This document shows positions 23,168 through 31,460 of a stretch of DNA of 64,000 bases, in pieces. The stretch's first letter is position 1. Each line of letters opens with the position of its first letter. Under the pieces are notes generated by a model. It had not been told where the DNA came from. It searched no databases and was given only the letters and a program-made list of their open reading frames with translations. A program made the position numbers and the translations under genes. This DNA comes from an uncultured Christensenellaceae bacterium (GTDB lineage: Bacteria > Bacillota > Clostridia > Christensenellales > Borkfalkiaceae), in assembly GCA_910588645.1 (NCBI GenBank), contig CAJUOY010000007.1, positions 23,427 through 87,426 of the forward strand, in the 5' to 3' direction.

Positions 23168-23950
23168 ATGCAGGTCTATATAGAACTCGCCGTTATAGAA
23201 AATTTCTGTATGGATTTTACTCTGCTGTACTGCGCGAAGCTTGCCGCAAAAAATCCTGCGCACGTTCTCAAAGTTGCGCTCGGCGCGGCGTTGGGCGCGG
23301 CGGCGGCCGTACTTATCCCGCTGTGTTCGCTCAAAGGCGCGGCGGCCGTTGCGGTCAAGATTCTTTCGGGGTTTGTCATATGCTTTGCGGCGGGTAAGTT
23401 TAAAAATTTTAAATCGTACGCCGTATACTCGGGGGTATTTCTCGGGTTTACCGCCGTTCTCGGCGGGGCGCTTATAGGGATTTTTTCGCTCGCGGGACTG
23501 GAATACGGCGAGGGCGGGGGATACGTTATATCCTCGATACCCGTCGGGATACCGCTCTTCGGCGCGTTGTGTCTTATAATTTTTGCAAGAAAAATCGCCG
23601 CAAAACTGAGGCGGGGTGGAAGAACGGAAGTCAGGTGCCGCATTTACTCGGGTGAAAAACATATAGAGTTAAGCGGATTTTTCGACAGTGGAAACAAAGT
23701 TTATCACGGCGGATGTCCTGTAAGCGTAATACCTTTGACGGAGGCGATGAAGCTTGTTGACGAAAGCCGTATAAAAGACAAAGTAAAGATACATACTGTT
23801 GCGGGGAGTAAATACTTAAAAGTCTTTACCGCGGACAGGATCGAAATTCTCGGCGGAGAAAAGGCGAACGTAATTAAAAATATAAAGATCGGTATAAGTT
23901 TGCGCCCCTCCGGCGGGGCGGTTCTTCATCCCGATTTAATGGAGGATTAA
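23168..23950 (+). CDS. spoIIGA: Sigma-E processing peptidase SpoIIGA
   Basis: A protein of 260 residues. Five membrane helices span about residues 1-150, starting MQVYIELAVIENFCMDFTLL. The C-terminal aspartic-protease-like domain has the catalytic motif GFFDSGNKVYHGGCPVSV. SpoIIGA dimerises in the sporulation septum and cleaves the pro-sequence of sigma-E in the mother cell after signalling by SpoIIR. The ATG at 23168 matches the family's N-terminus; one 9 bases upstream is the alternative. No ribosome binding site precedes either. The stop abuts the sigE ATG with no gap. Confidence 0.93.
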   Translation: MQVYIELAVIENFCMDFTLLYCAKLAAKNPAHVLKVALGAALGAAAAVLIPLCSLKGAAAVAVKILSGFVICFAAGKFKNFKSYAVYSGVFLGFTAVLGGALIGIFSLAGLEYGEGGGYVISSIPVGIPLFGALCLIIFARKIAAKLRRGGRTEVRCRIYSGEKHIELSGFFDSGNKVYHGGCPVSVIPLTEAMKLVDESRIKDKVKIHTVAGSKYLKVFTADRIEILGGEKANVIKNIKIGISLRPSGGAVLHPDLMED

Positions 23951-24649
23951 ATGTTTGAAAAACTAAAACATCTTTTACAGCAGCTGTTCGGGATAAACAC
24001 ATTGGATTACATATGCGGCACGGAAGCGTTGCCGCTGCCCTTTTCACAGGAGGAAGAGAGCAGTAAAATAACCCTGTTGGAGAGCGGCGACGAGCGCGCC
24101 AAGGCGGAGCTTGTAGAGCATAACCTCAGACTCGTAGTGTACATAGCCAAGAAGTTCGAGGGTTCGGGCGCGGACGGTGACGATCTTGTTTCCGTCGGCA
24201 CGATCGGTCTTATCAAGGCTATAAATTCGTTTAAATCCGATAAAAACATAAAACTTGCGACTTACGCTTCGCGCTGCATTGAAAACGAAATTCTTATGTA
24301 TCTGCGCAGAATGTCCCGTTTAAGACAGGAGGTCAGCTTCGACGAGCCGCTAAATACCGACTGGGAGGGCAACGAGCTTCTTTTGTCGGACGTTATGGGG
24401 ACGGACGCGGACAGCGTTTATTCCGACATCGAAGGCGGTGTGGAAAAGGAGCTTTTGAAAGCCTCGCTTTCCAAATTGTCGCAAAGAGAACAGAAAATAA
24501 TGAGTATGCGTTTCGGACTGGACGGCGGCGACGGAATGACGCAAAAAGACGTCGCGGATACGCTTGGTATCTCTCAAAGCTATATTTCGAGACTTGAAAA
24601 AAAGATTATAGCAAAGCTCAAAAAGGAGATTTCCAAAAAAATCGGCTGA
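23951..24649 (+). CDS. sigE: RNA polymerase sporulation sigma factor sigma-E
   Basis: A protein of 232 residues made as pro-sigma-E, with a short amphipathic pro-sequence ([14 protein letters not shown]...) before the [16 protein letters not shown] cleavage-side region. Region 2 ([12 protein letters not shown] and [12 protein letters not shown]), region 3 ([21 protein letters not shown]) and region 4 ([22 protein letters not shown]) are intact. It directs mother-cell transcription after engulfment starts. GGAGG lies 8 bases upstream within the spoIIGA stop region. It is followed 44 bases later by sigG. Confidence 0.96.
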   Translation: MFEKLKHLLQQLFGINTLDYICGTEALPLPFSQEEESSKITLLESGDERAKAELVEHNLRLVVYIAKKFEGSGADGDDLVSVGTIGLIKAINSFKSDKNIKLATYASRCIENEILMYLRRMSRLRQEVSFDEPLNTDWEGNELLLSDVMGTDADSVYSDIEGGVEKELLKASLSKLSQREQKIMSMRFGLDGGDGMTQKDVADTLGISQSYISRLEKKIIAKLKKEISKKIG

Positions 24650-24693
24650 GATATCGACGGCGGCTTTTTACATAATTTGAGGAGGAATAAATT

Positions 24694-25464
24694 ATGTTGC
24701 AAAAAGTCGTTATCTGCGGAGTGGACACCTCGGGGTTGCCCCTGTTGTCCGCCAAAGAACAGGAAGAACTAATGATTAAATTGAAGGCCGGCGACGAAAG
24801 CGCGAGAGAGAGGTTTATCGTTGGCAATATGCGTCTGGTACTGTCGCTCGTGCGCAGATTTTGGGCAAAGCGCGCCAATGCGGACGACGTGTTTCAGGCC
24901 GGCTGCGTGGGACTCATAAAGGCGATCGATAACTTCGACCTTTCGGTCGGTGTTAAATTTTCGACTTATGCCGTTCCTATGATATTAGGGGAAATAAAAA
25001 GGTATTTGCGGGACGGGAATTCTTTAAGGGTTTCCCGTTCGATACGCGATACGGCTTATCAGATATTAAAGGTAAGGGAAAAACTGGAAGAGACCGACGA
25101 GGACGTGACTTACGATAAAATCGCTTCCGAGATGAATATTGCGGTGTCCGAAGTCGCGTACGCGCTGGACGCTATTTCCGATCCCGTTTCTCTTTATGAA
25201 CCCGTATTCAATAAAGCGGGCGATACTTTGCTTTTAATGGATCAGATATTCGACGAAAAAAACAACGACGAAGTCTGGACGGAAAAGGCCGCGCTATACG
25301 AGGCTCTGGCAAGGTTGGAAGGCCGCGAAAAGAAAATATTGTTTTTAAGATACTTTGAGGGAAAGACGCAGACTGAAATTTCAAGGGAAGTGGGGATATC
25401 CCAAGCTCAGGTATCCCGTCTTGAAAAAACCGCGTTAAAACAAATTAAAAGCTGTATATCTTAA
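24694..25464 (+). CDS. sigG: RNA polymerase sporulation sigma factor sigma-G
   Basis: A protein of 256 residues. The signature N-terminus KVVICGVDTSGLPLLSAKEQ is specific for sigma-G. Region 2 (NMRLVLSLVRRF, GCVGLIKAIDNFDLSVGVKFSTYAVPMI), region 3 and region 4 (TQTEISREVGISQAQVSRLEK) follow. It drives late forespore genes, such as spoVT and the germination operon in this window. GAGGAGG gives a strong ribosome binding site. In Bacillus sigG has its own sigma-F promoter; the 44-base gap here contains CATAATTT but no clear sigma-F match. Confidence 0.96.
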   Translation: MLQKVVICGVDTSGLPLLSAKEQEELMIKLKAGDESARERFIVGNMRLVLSLVRRFWAKRANADDVFQAGCVGLIKAIDNFDLSVGVKFSTYAVPMILGEIKRYLRDGNSLRVSRSIRDTAYQILKVREKLEETDEDVTYDKIASEMNIAVSEVAYALDAISDPVSLYEPVFNKAGDTLLLMDQIFDEKNNDEVWTEKAALYEALARLEGREKKILFLRYFEGKTQTEISREVGISQAQVSRLEKTALKQIKSCIS

Positions 25465-25471
25465 AATAAAG

Positions 25472-25500
25472 ACGGCGTCCGTGAAGGGCGCTGTTTTTTT
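25472..25500 (+). terminator. Intrinsic terminator after sigG
   Basis: ACGGCGTCC (25472-25480) pairs with GGGCGCTGT (25486-25494) using two G-U pairs, with a 5-base loop, then TTTTTT. Confidence 0.8.
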
Positions 25501-25542
25501 CTGCGTTTAAAATTTAATCCGTCTTATTTGTTTAAAACGGTA

Positions 25543-25571
25543 TTGACTATATACTTGTCTGCGGGTATAAT
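25543..25571 (+). promoter_or_regulatory. Promoter of the glycosidase gene
   Basis: TTGACT (25543-25548), a 17-base spacer and a perfect TATAAT (25566-25571). A leader of about 105 bases follows, with an inverted repeat at 25581. Confidence 0.8.
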
Positions 25572-25580
25572 AAAAACAAC

Positions 25581-25614
25581 ATATACAACCTTTCAGACTT
25601 TGAAAATTGTATAT
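25581..25614. repeat. Inverted repeat in the glycosidase leader
   Basis: ATATACAA (25581-25588) and TTGTATAT (25607-25614) form an 8-base inverted repeat separated by 18 bases, just downstream of the promoter. It could be a sugar-responsive operator, or an RNA hairpin. Confidence 0.4.
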
Positions 25615-25683
25615 ATGTACAGGCGTGACTATTAAACGTTTCGTCTTATAATAGTTTGAGATTAAGCTCTTGGGGGATACGGA

Positions 25684-28047
25684 GTGAGACACATAAATTT
25701 TAACGAGGGCTGGGAGTACAGGCGGCTTTCAAAAGACGACGAGTGGAAGCGGGTTACCCTACCGCACGACGCTATGATTTTTGAAAATCGCACGGCGGAA
25801 AGCGACGGCGGGACCAACACCGGGTGGTTCGAAGGTTACGACTACGAGTACGTAAAGAAATTTCATTTGTCCGAAGATTACAGAGACAAGGTTATCGTTT
25901 TCGAGTTCGAAGGCGTATACCGTAACGCAGAAGTTTTTATTAACGGCCGTAAGGCGGCTTACAGGCCTTACGGCTATACTAATTTTTACGTCGAGACCGT
26001 CGGGTTTTTGAGGTGCGGAGAAGATAACGAAATCTGCGTAATTGCCCGTAATGCCGATCAGCCCAACAGCCGTTGGTATTCGGGCGCGGGTATTTACCGC
26101 CCCGTAATTATGCATGTTGCCGACGGCGGACATATCGAACTTAATGGAATCAAAATACGGACTCTGAGCGTTTCTCCGGCGGTAGTGGAAGTTAAAGTCA
26201 AGACTTCCCGTCAAGGCTTAGTCCGCGCGGAAATTTTTCGCGGCGGGAAATCCGTCGCGGTAAATAGTCTTGAAACCGACGGATACAACTCGGCCGTGTT
26301 TGAGTTTCGTATAGATAACGCGGAACTTTGGTCGCCCGATAATCCCGCGCTATATACTTTAAGAGCCGAATTTTGCGGCGACTGCGAGGAAGAGGAATTC
26401 GGTATACGCACGATAGCTTTTTCTTCCAAGGAAGGCTTCACGATGAACGGCGAAAGGCTGATTATCCGCGGAGCCTGTATTCATCACGACAACGGAATTC
26501 TGGGCGCGAGATGTTATCCCGAGGCCGAAGATAGAAAGATACTTCTTTTAAAGAAACACGGTTATAACGCCGTCCGCTCGGCGCACAACCCCTGCTCAAA
26601 AGCACTGTTAAAAGCATGCGACAGGGCGGGCGTAATGGTTGTGGACGAGTACTGCGATATGTGGTATATTCACAAGACGAGGTACGACTATGCCAGATAC
26701 GTTTCCGACTGGTACGAGCGGGATATTACCGATATGGTCGAAAAGGATTACAACCACCCTTCGGTCATAATGTATTCACTCGGCAACGAGGTTGCGGAAA
26801 CGGGACAAAAGAGGGGTATTGAACTTTTTAAACGAATGCGGGAGGTATGCAAATCTCTCGACGGCGAGCGCCCCGTTACCGTCGGGGTAAACATATTTTT
26901 CAATCTGCTTTACGCGCTCGGGTTTGGGGTTTACGACGACAAGAAGGCCGTGAAAAATTCTCGCAAAAAAGTCGGCAGCGAGTTTTTCAATAACCTTGCA
27001 GGGATATTCGGCGACAAGTTTATGAAGATTATGGCAAAGCTTCACGGTTGCGACGTAAAGACGAGAGACTGCTATGCCGCAATGGATGTGGCGGGTTATA
27101 ACTACGGTATACTTCGCTATAAACGGGATTTAAAAAAATATCCCTCACGCATAATACTCGGCAGTGAAACGTTCTGTTCTGACGCCTATTATTTTTGGGA
27201 GACGGCAAAGAAAAATCCCGCGTTAATAGGAGATTTCGTCTGGGCGGGTATGGACTATCTCGGTGAGGTCGGCGTGGGCAGTTGGGAGTACAAAGATTAC
27301 GCTCCGTCCTTTAAACACGGCCCCGGTTGGATTACGGCGGGGAGCGGAAGAATAGATCTTATAGGCAATCCTTTGGGCGAAGCGCTGTATACGCAGGTTG
27401 CTTTCGAGCTTACGGATAAACCCCGAATAGCCGTCGTTCCTGTCAGTCATACCGTCGGAAAACATTCTCCGTCCGCCTGGAAATTTTCCAATGCGATACC
27501 CTCGTGGTCCTGGAACGGACTGGACGGCAGAAAGGCGAGAGTAGAGGTTTACTCGCGCGCGCCTGTCGTCGAGCTGTATATTAACGGCAAGCGCGCGGGC
27601 AAAAAAAAGTTCCGTAAAAATTGCCGTTTCGATTTCACCGTTAAATACCGTGGCGGAGAGATCACGGCGGTCAATCTCGATAAAGACGGAAAGGAGCTTG
27701 CGCGTTCGTCTCTATCAACCGCGGGCGAGGGAACAATGCTTTCCGTCGTTCCCGAAAAAATGACTGTAAAGCGCGGTGAGGTGTGTTTCGTACGCTTGGA
27801 ATACACGGACGCGAGCGGGCTTTTCAAGCCGCTTGAAAGGGGGCTTATAAGCGTGCGTACGGAAAACTGCGAACTGCTCGCCGTGGGCAACGCCTGCCCA
27901 TTTAACGAGCGCGGTTACTGCGGTTTTGAAACGGAAACTTATTACGGCCGCGCGCTTGCGATAGTCAGGGCTAAGAACGGAAACTTTAAGGTTGCGGCTT
28001 CTGACGGGAAACTCACGGGCGAGGCGGAGATAGCCGTTTCGGGCTGA
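25684..28047 (+). CDS. Glycoside hydrolase family 2 (beta-galactosidase-like)
   Basis: A cytoplasmic enzyme of 787 residues without a signal peptide. An N-terminal jelly-roll sugar-binding domain (about 1-165, with SRWYSGAGIYRPV) comes first. An immunoglobulin-like domain (170-265), a TIM barrel and C-terminal beta domains (from 590) follow. The acid/base is Glu369 in YSLGNEVAE and the nucleophile is probably Glu495 in ILGSETF. NEGW...LPHDAMI and IRGACIHHDNG are further family motifs. Retaining beta-galactosidase, beta-glucuronidase or another beta-glycosidase activity is possible; the substrate cannot be read. It starts at GTG 25684. It is a single gene with no transporter nearby. Confidence 0.9.
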   Translation: MRHINFNEGWEYRRLSKDDEWKRVTLPHDAMIFENRTAESDGGTNTGWFEGYDYEYVKKFHLSEDYRDKVIVFEFEGVYRNAEVFINGRKAAYRPYGYTNFYVETVGFLRCGEDNEICVIARNADQPNSRWYSGAGIYRPVIMHVADGGHIELNGIKIRTLSVSPAVVEVKVKTSRQGLVRAEIFRGGKSVAVNSLETDGYNSAVFEFRIDNAELWSPDNPALYTLRAEFCGDCEEEEFGIRTIAFSSKEGFTMNGERLIIRGACIHHDNGILGARCYPEAEDRKILLLKKHGYNAVRSAHNPCSKALLKACDRAGVMVVDEYCDMWYIHKTRYDYARYVSDWYERDITDMVEKDYNHPSVIMYSLGNEVAETGQKRGIELFKRMREVCKSLDGERPVTVGVNIFFNLLYALGFGVYDDKKAVKNSRKKVGSEFFNNLAGIFGDKFMKIMAKLHGCDVKTRDCYAAMDVAGYNYGILRYKRDLKKYPSRIILGSETFCSDAYYFWETAKKNPALIGDFVWAGMDYLGEVGVGSWEYKDYAPSFKHGPGWITAGSGRIDLIGNPLGEALYTQVAFELTDKPRIAVVPVSHTVGKHSPSAWKFSNAIPSWSWNGLDGRKARVEVYSRAPVVELYINGKRAGKKKFRKNCRFDFTVKYRGGEITAVNLDKDGKELARSSLSTAGEGTMLSVVPEKMTVKRGEVCFVRLEYTDASGLFKPLERGLISVRTENCELLAVGNACPFNERGYCGFETETYYGRALAIVRAKNGNFKVAASDGKLTGEAEIAVSG

Positions 28048-28078
28048 ATTTGCGGCGTTGGTAAATTAAACCTACGTA

Positions 28079-28108
28079 TTGACAAACAGCCTGCAAATAA
28101 TGTATAAT
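28079..28108 (+). promoter_or_regulatory. Promoter of the SGNH/LRR-ligase-MBOAT operon
   Basis: A perfect TTGACA (28079-28084), an 18-base spacer and a perfect TATAAT (28103-28108). The transcript would start near 28115 and carry a leader of about 70 bases made almost entirely of hairpins. Confidence 0.85.
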
Positions 28109-28121
28109 AAATTCGATTTAA

Positions 28122-28195
28122 GCCGAGGGCTCGCCCTCGGCGCGTTTATAAAAACGCGCCGTAGCTTTCGGCATTATTAGTACGATTATGCCGAA
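28122..28195 (+). promoter_or_regulatory. Structured leader: three hairpins, start codon in the last
   Basis: Hairpin 1 is GCCGAGGG (28122-28129) / CCCTCGGC (28134-28141). Hairpin 2 is GGCGCGTTT (28139-28147) / AAACGCGCC (28152-28160); it shares three bases with hairpin 1. Hairpin 3 is TTCGGCAT (28167-28174) / ATGCCGAA (28188-28195), whose 3' arm starts with the start codon. No Shine-Dalgarno site is visible, so translation may be controlled by refolding or a binding protein. Confidence 0.6.
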
Positions 28196-30020
28196 CAAAA
28201 AAAGCTATAAATTGGTAAGAACGTTTTATTGTTGCGCCGCGGCCGCTATTGGTTGCACGGCGCTTTCGGCGTGTTATAAACCCGATATTCCGCAAAAGGA
28301 CAGGGAATATGTCGCGGTTACCGTTGTGGACGGTTCGACTTACCGCGCGGAGAACGGTATTCAAAAAATCAAACGAGGCAGTTCCGCCGTTATAAATCTT
28401 GTATTGGACGAGGGCTACGTTTTTTCCGATTGCGATTACGGCGATTACGACGTAAAGGAAGAGAGGGACGGCAAGGTCAGTTTGGTCTTGAACAACGTAA
28501 TGTATCCCTGCCGCCTGCATGTTGTGACAGAATATATCGCGCCCGCTCCGCCCGAAACGAGCGGATATATAATAGACTACGATCTCAACGGCGGGGTGGA
28601 CAGCGACGGGAACGACTCGTTCACTGCGACATATGCGCCGGGTAAACGTTTGAGAATAAATACTTCCACCGCGACGGACGTTGTTAGGGACGGATATGCC
28701 CTTGTCGGTTGGAATACCGAATCGGACGGCTCGGGCGAGAGAGTGGGGCTCGGAAGCAGAATTACGGTCGTAAAGGATACCCCTTTGAAGTTGTATGCTC
28801 AATGGCTGAAATGGAGCGACGGGCAAGACTTTAAGTATGAAATAGCGCAAGATAGTGCGTACGTTACGGGATATGCCGGACTTATTGACGTAAGCAGGCT
28901 TGTAATACCCTCTGAACTAGGGGGTAAACCCGTAGTTTCGATCGCCGGGGGATTTGCCGATAACCTACGGGTAAATACGCTCGTCATTCCTTCTACGGTA
29001 AAAACAATCGAGCCTTCGGCTTTCGTGGATTGCAGTATAGAGGAAATAATTTTTTCGGATACGTTGGAGAACGTATCGGACTCCTCTTTCGGATACGAAG
29101 CTATACCCGTCTGGCGCATCAACGCGGTAAAGCGTCCCGTGTTCCTTTCGCGTATGGATTTTACCTATTTCTCCGACAATATGGACAGGTTAATGCTTTC
29201 CCGCGATAAAAAGAAAATGGTGTTCTTTGCGGGATGTTCTATGGGCTACGGTCTTAATTCACCCGCCGTTGCGGAGAGTTTTAGCGATTACGAGATATTT
29301 AATTTTGGCCTGCTCGGCGGCAGCGACGCGGGCGTTCAATTAGATATGATTACCTCTTCGGTCGGCGAGGGAGACGTATTTGTTCACGCGCCCGAGGAGG
29401 GAAGCACATACCAGCTTATGCTGGACAGAACGGCGGATTTGCGCATATTCGTTCTTGTCGAGGGCAATTACGATTTGATTTCGTTCGCTGATATGAGCGG
29501 GGTAAAGCAAGCTTTCGACAGTTTTGCAAGCTTTAATACAGTGCGCAAAAATTTCCCCTACGGTAATTATACGGACTGTCTGGACACCTACAACGAGTAC
29601 GGCGATTTCATCGGCAAGCATCCCGACGGCGGCGAGGACAAGCCGATAGGCTCGGAACCGTACACTTTTATCGTAGACAAAATATCACGCGGTACTTTAT
29701 TGGAGCTATGTAAAAAATATCATAACATTTCGGAAAAGGGCGCGGAGGTACTGTTCTCGTTTGCGCCCATAAACTATCACGGTCTGCCCCGGGAGGACGT
29801 AGACCGCGAGATATGGTACGAATACCAGTCTTTATGCGAACAAAATCTCGGTATGTACGGCGGTTATCGCGTTATCTCTTCCGTAAAGGATTACGTTATG
29901 GAGGGCAGATATTTTTACGATTCCGACTATCATTTGGGGGAAGGCGGGGCGACGCTTCGTACCGCCCGGCTGATAGAGGATCTTAAACGACATTTGGGAG
30001 GGCGCGGCTTTGAAAAATAA
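28188..30020 (+). CDS. Lipoprotein with InlB-type repeat, BspA-like LRR and SGNH-like domain
   Basis: A protein of 610 residues. A signal peptide ends in the lipobox ALSAC (Cys29). Residues 126-206 resemble an InlB/Listeria-Bacteroides repeat (YDLNGGV..., GYALVGWNTESDGSG, LKLYAQW). Residues 225-305 hold BspA-type (LRR_5) repeats such as LVIPSTVKTIEPSAFVDCSI. The rest is SGNH-hydrolase-like, with GCSMGYG (Ser351) as block I and YDSDYHLGEGGATLRTA (Asp578, His582) as the catalytic Asp/His block. Such domains transfer or remove acyl groups on extracellular polymers (compare DltD, AlgX). It is the first gene of the acylation-type operon and overlaps the next by 11 bases. No ribosome binding site is seen. 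Confidence 0.8.
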   Translation: MPNKKSYKLVRTFYCCAAAAIGCTALSACYKPDIPQKDREYVAVTVVDGSTYRAENGIQKIKRGSSAVINLVLDEGYVFSDCDYGDYDVKEERDGKVSLVLNNVMYPCRLHVVTEYIAPAPPETSGYIIDYDLNGGVDSDGNDSFTATYAPGKRLRINTSTATDVVRDGYALVGWNTESDGSGERVGLGSRITVVKDTPLKLYAQWLKWSDGQDFKYEIAQDSAYVTGYAGLIDVSRLVIPSELGGKPVVSIAGGFADNLRVNTLVIPSTVKTIEPSAFVDCSIEEIIFSDTLENVSDSSFGYEAIPVWRINAVKRPVFLSRMDFTYFSDNMDRLMLSRDKKKMVFFAGCSMGYGLNSPAVAESFSDYEIFNFGLLGGSDAGVQLDMITSSVGEGDVFVHAPEEGSTYQLMLDRTADLRIFVLVEGNYDLISFADMSGVKQAFDSFASFNTVRKNFPYGNYTDCLDTYNEYGDFIGKHPDGGEDKPIGSEPYTFIVDKISRGTLLELCKKYHNISEKGAEVLFSFAPINYHGLPREDVDREIWYEYQSLCEQNLGMYGGYRVISSVKDYVMEGRYFYDSDYHLGEGGATLRTARLIEDLKRHLGGRGFEK

Positions 30021-31449
30021 AAAAGCGCTTTACGCGGTCACCATCGTAATTTCCATTCTGCTCGTCCTTGCAATTCCGCTTACCCTTGTCTTGGTAGGGT
30101 TTGCAACTCCCTCGGTTTATGCGGACTCATACTACGGCGAACTTCCGCTTATGTATGAGAATATACGCTCTGTAAAGGGCAAAAAGATAGTGATTATAGG
30201 CAACTCTAACGTTGCGTTCGGAGTGGATTCTGAATTGATCGAACGAGAGCTTGCCGCCGACGGTCTGGAATATAAAGTCTGCAACTTCGGGCTGTACGGC
30301 GCGATAGGCACAAAGGCAATGCTCGATCTTTCAAAGAATTATATTTCGGAAGGAGACATAGTTATATTCTCTCCCGAGGCGGACGCCCAGTCGCTCAGTC
30401 TGTATTTTTCGGGACTGGAGGCGTGGCGCGGTGTGGACGGCAACTGGAATATGCTTTCCGACCTTAACGGCGCGGGCGCAATTATGACGGGTTCGTATCC
30501 CTCGTTCGTTGCGGAGAAATATAAGTTTAAAAAGTCGGGCGCGCCGCAGGGCGCAGGCGTCTACGCAAGAGATTCCTTCAATGCGCGTTGCGATATGAAA
30601 AATGCCGACCGTCCCTACAACATAATGTCGGGCGGTTACGACGAAAACAATATAATCGAATTGGACGGCGGTCTTTTAAAAAAAGAATTTTTGACCTATG
30701 TAAACGATTATTACAAACACGTTGTAAGGGCGGGCGCGGAGATGTACTTTTCTTTTGCTCCCGTAAACAGAACGGGCGTCAGGGACTGTTCTCCTGCGAC
30801 GGTGGAAAAGTTTTATTCGGACATCGATGACGGTCTGGATTTTCCTATTATCAGCGATCCGAACGCATATATACTCGATCCCGAATGGTTTTACGATTCT
30901 AATCTGCATCTCAATTCCGCGGGTATGACGTTGCGTTCCATAAAGCTTACGGAGGATATAAAGAACGTCTTTGGACTTACTTCTCCCGTTAAGACGGAAA
31001 TTCCCGAAAAGCCCGATATTCCTCTTCCGCCCGACGGTGAACTCGCAGACGATATAAACGCTAAATATTTTACGTTTGAAAAAAGGGACGGAGGGTATGC
31101 GGCCGTAAGCCTTACCGAAGAGGGTAAATCGCTTACGAAGATCACTCTGCCTGCGGCGTATATGGGCAAGCGCGTCGTGACGTTCGACAGAGATGTCTTT
31201 GCGGGGAATACGCTCGTTAAGGAAATAACCGTGCCGCAATCGGTGCGCGTTTTGAAAGACGGGGCTTTCAGCGGTTGCACGTCGCTTAAAAGATTAAATT
31301 TACTTCATACTTCGCCCGATGAAATATCGGTAGGTATAAAATTATTGGAGGGCGCCGCGAACTGTAAAATTTACGTCAGCCGCGAGGCTTACGCAAATTT
31401 TGTTACCAATTATTATTGGGGACAGTACGCAGACAGGCTCTATTATTGA
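30010..31449 (+). CDS. Membrane-anchored SGNH-like protein with C-terminal LRR
   Basis: A protein of 479 residues. A single N-terminal membrane helix (8-30) anchors it outside the cell. The SGNH-like domain has IIGNSNVAFGVDS (Ser66) and WFYDSNLHLNSAGMTLRS (Asp296, His300), the same two motifs as its neighbour. After a Pro-rich linker (about 326-342), BspA-type repeats fill 370-430 (ITLPAAYMGKRVVTF, ITVPQSVRVLKDGAFSGCTS). The domain order is the reverse of the preceding gene. The TTG at 30010 is set by GGGAGG 8 bases upstream. It probably works with the MBOAT protein at the membrane. Confidence 0.8.
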   Translation: MKNKKALYAVTIVISILLVLAIPLTLVLVGFATPSVYADSYYGELPLMYENIRSVKGKKIVIIGNSNVAFGVDSELIERELAADGLEYKVCNFGLYGAIGTKAMLDLSKNYISEGDIVIFSPEADAQSLSLYFSGLEAWRGVDGNWNMLSDLNGAGAIMTGSYPSFVAEKYKFKKSGAPQGAGVYARDSFNARCDMKNADRPYNIMSGGYDENNIIELDGGLLKKEFLTYVNDYYKHVVRAGAEMYFSFAPVNRTGVRDCSPATVEKFYSDIDDGLDFPIISDPNAYILDPEWFYDSNLHLNSAGMTLRSIKLTEDIKNVFGLTSPVKTEIPEKPDIPLPPDGELADDINAKYFTFEKRDGGYAAVSLTEEGKSLTKITLPAAYMGKRVVTFDRDVFAGNTLVKEITVPQSVRVLKDGAFSGCTSLKRLNLLHTSPDEISVGIKLLEGAANCKIYVSREAYANFVTNYYWGQYADRLYY

Positions 31450-31460
31450 AAGGTGGAAAT

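Noticed and set aside
24650..24693. Sigma-F promoter of sigG
   Set aside because: CATAATTT is present, but no GYATA/GGNRANANTR pair fits at the right spacing.
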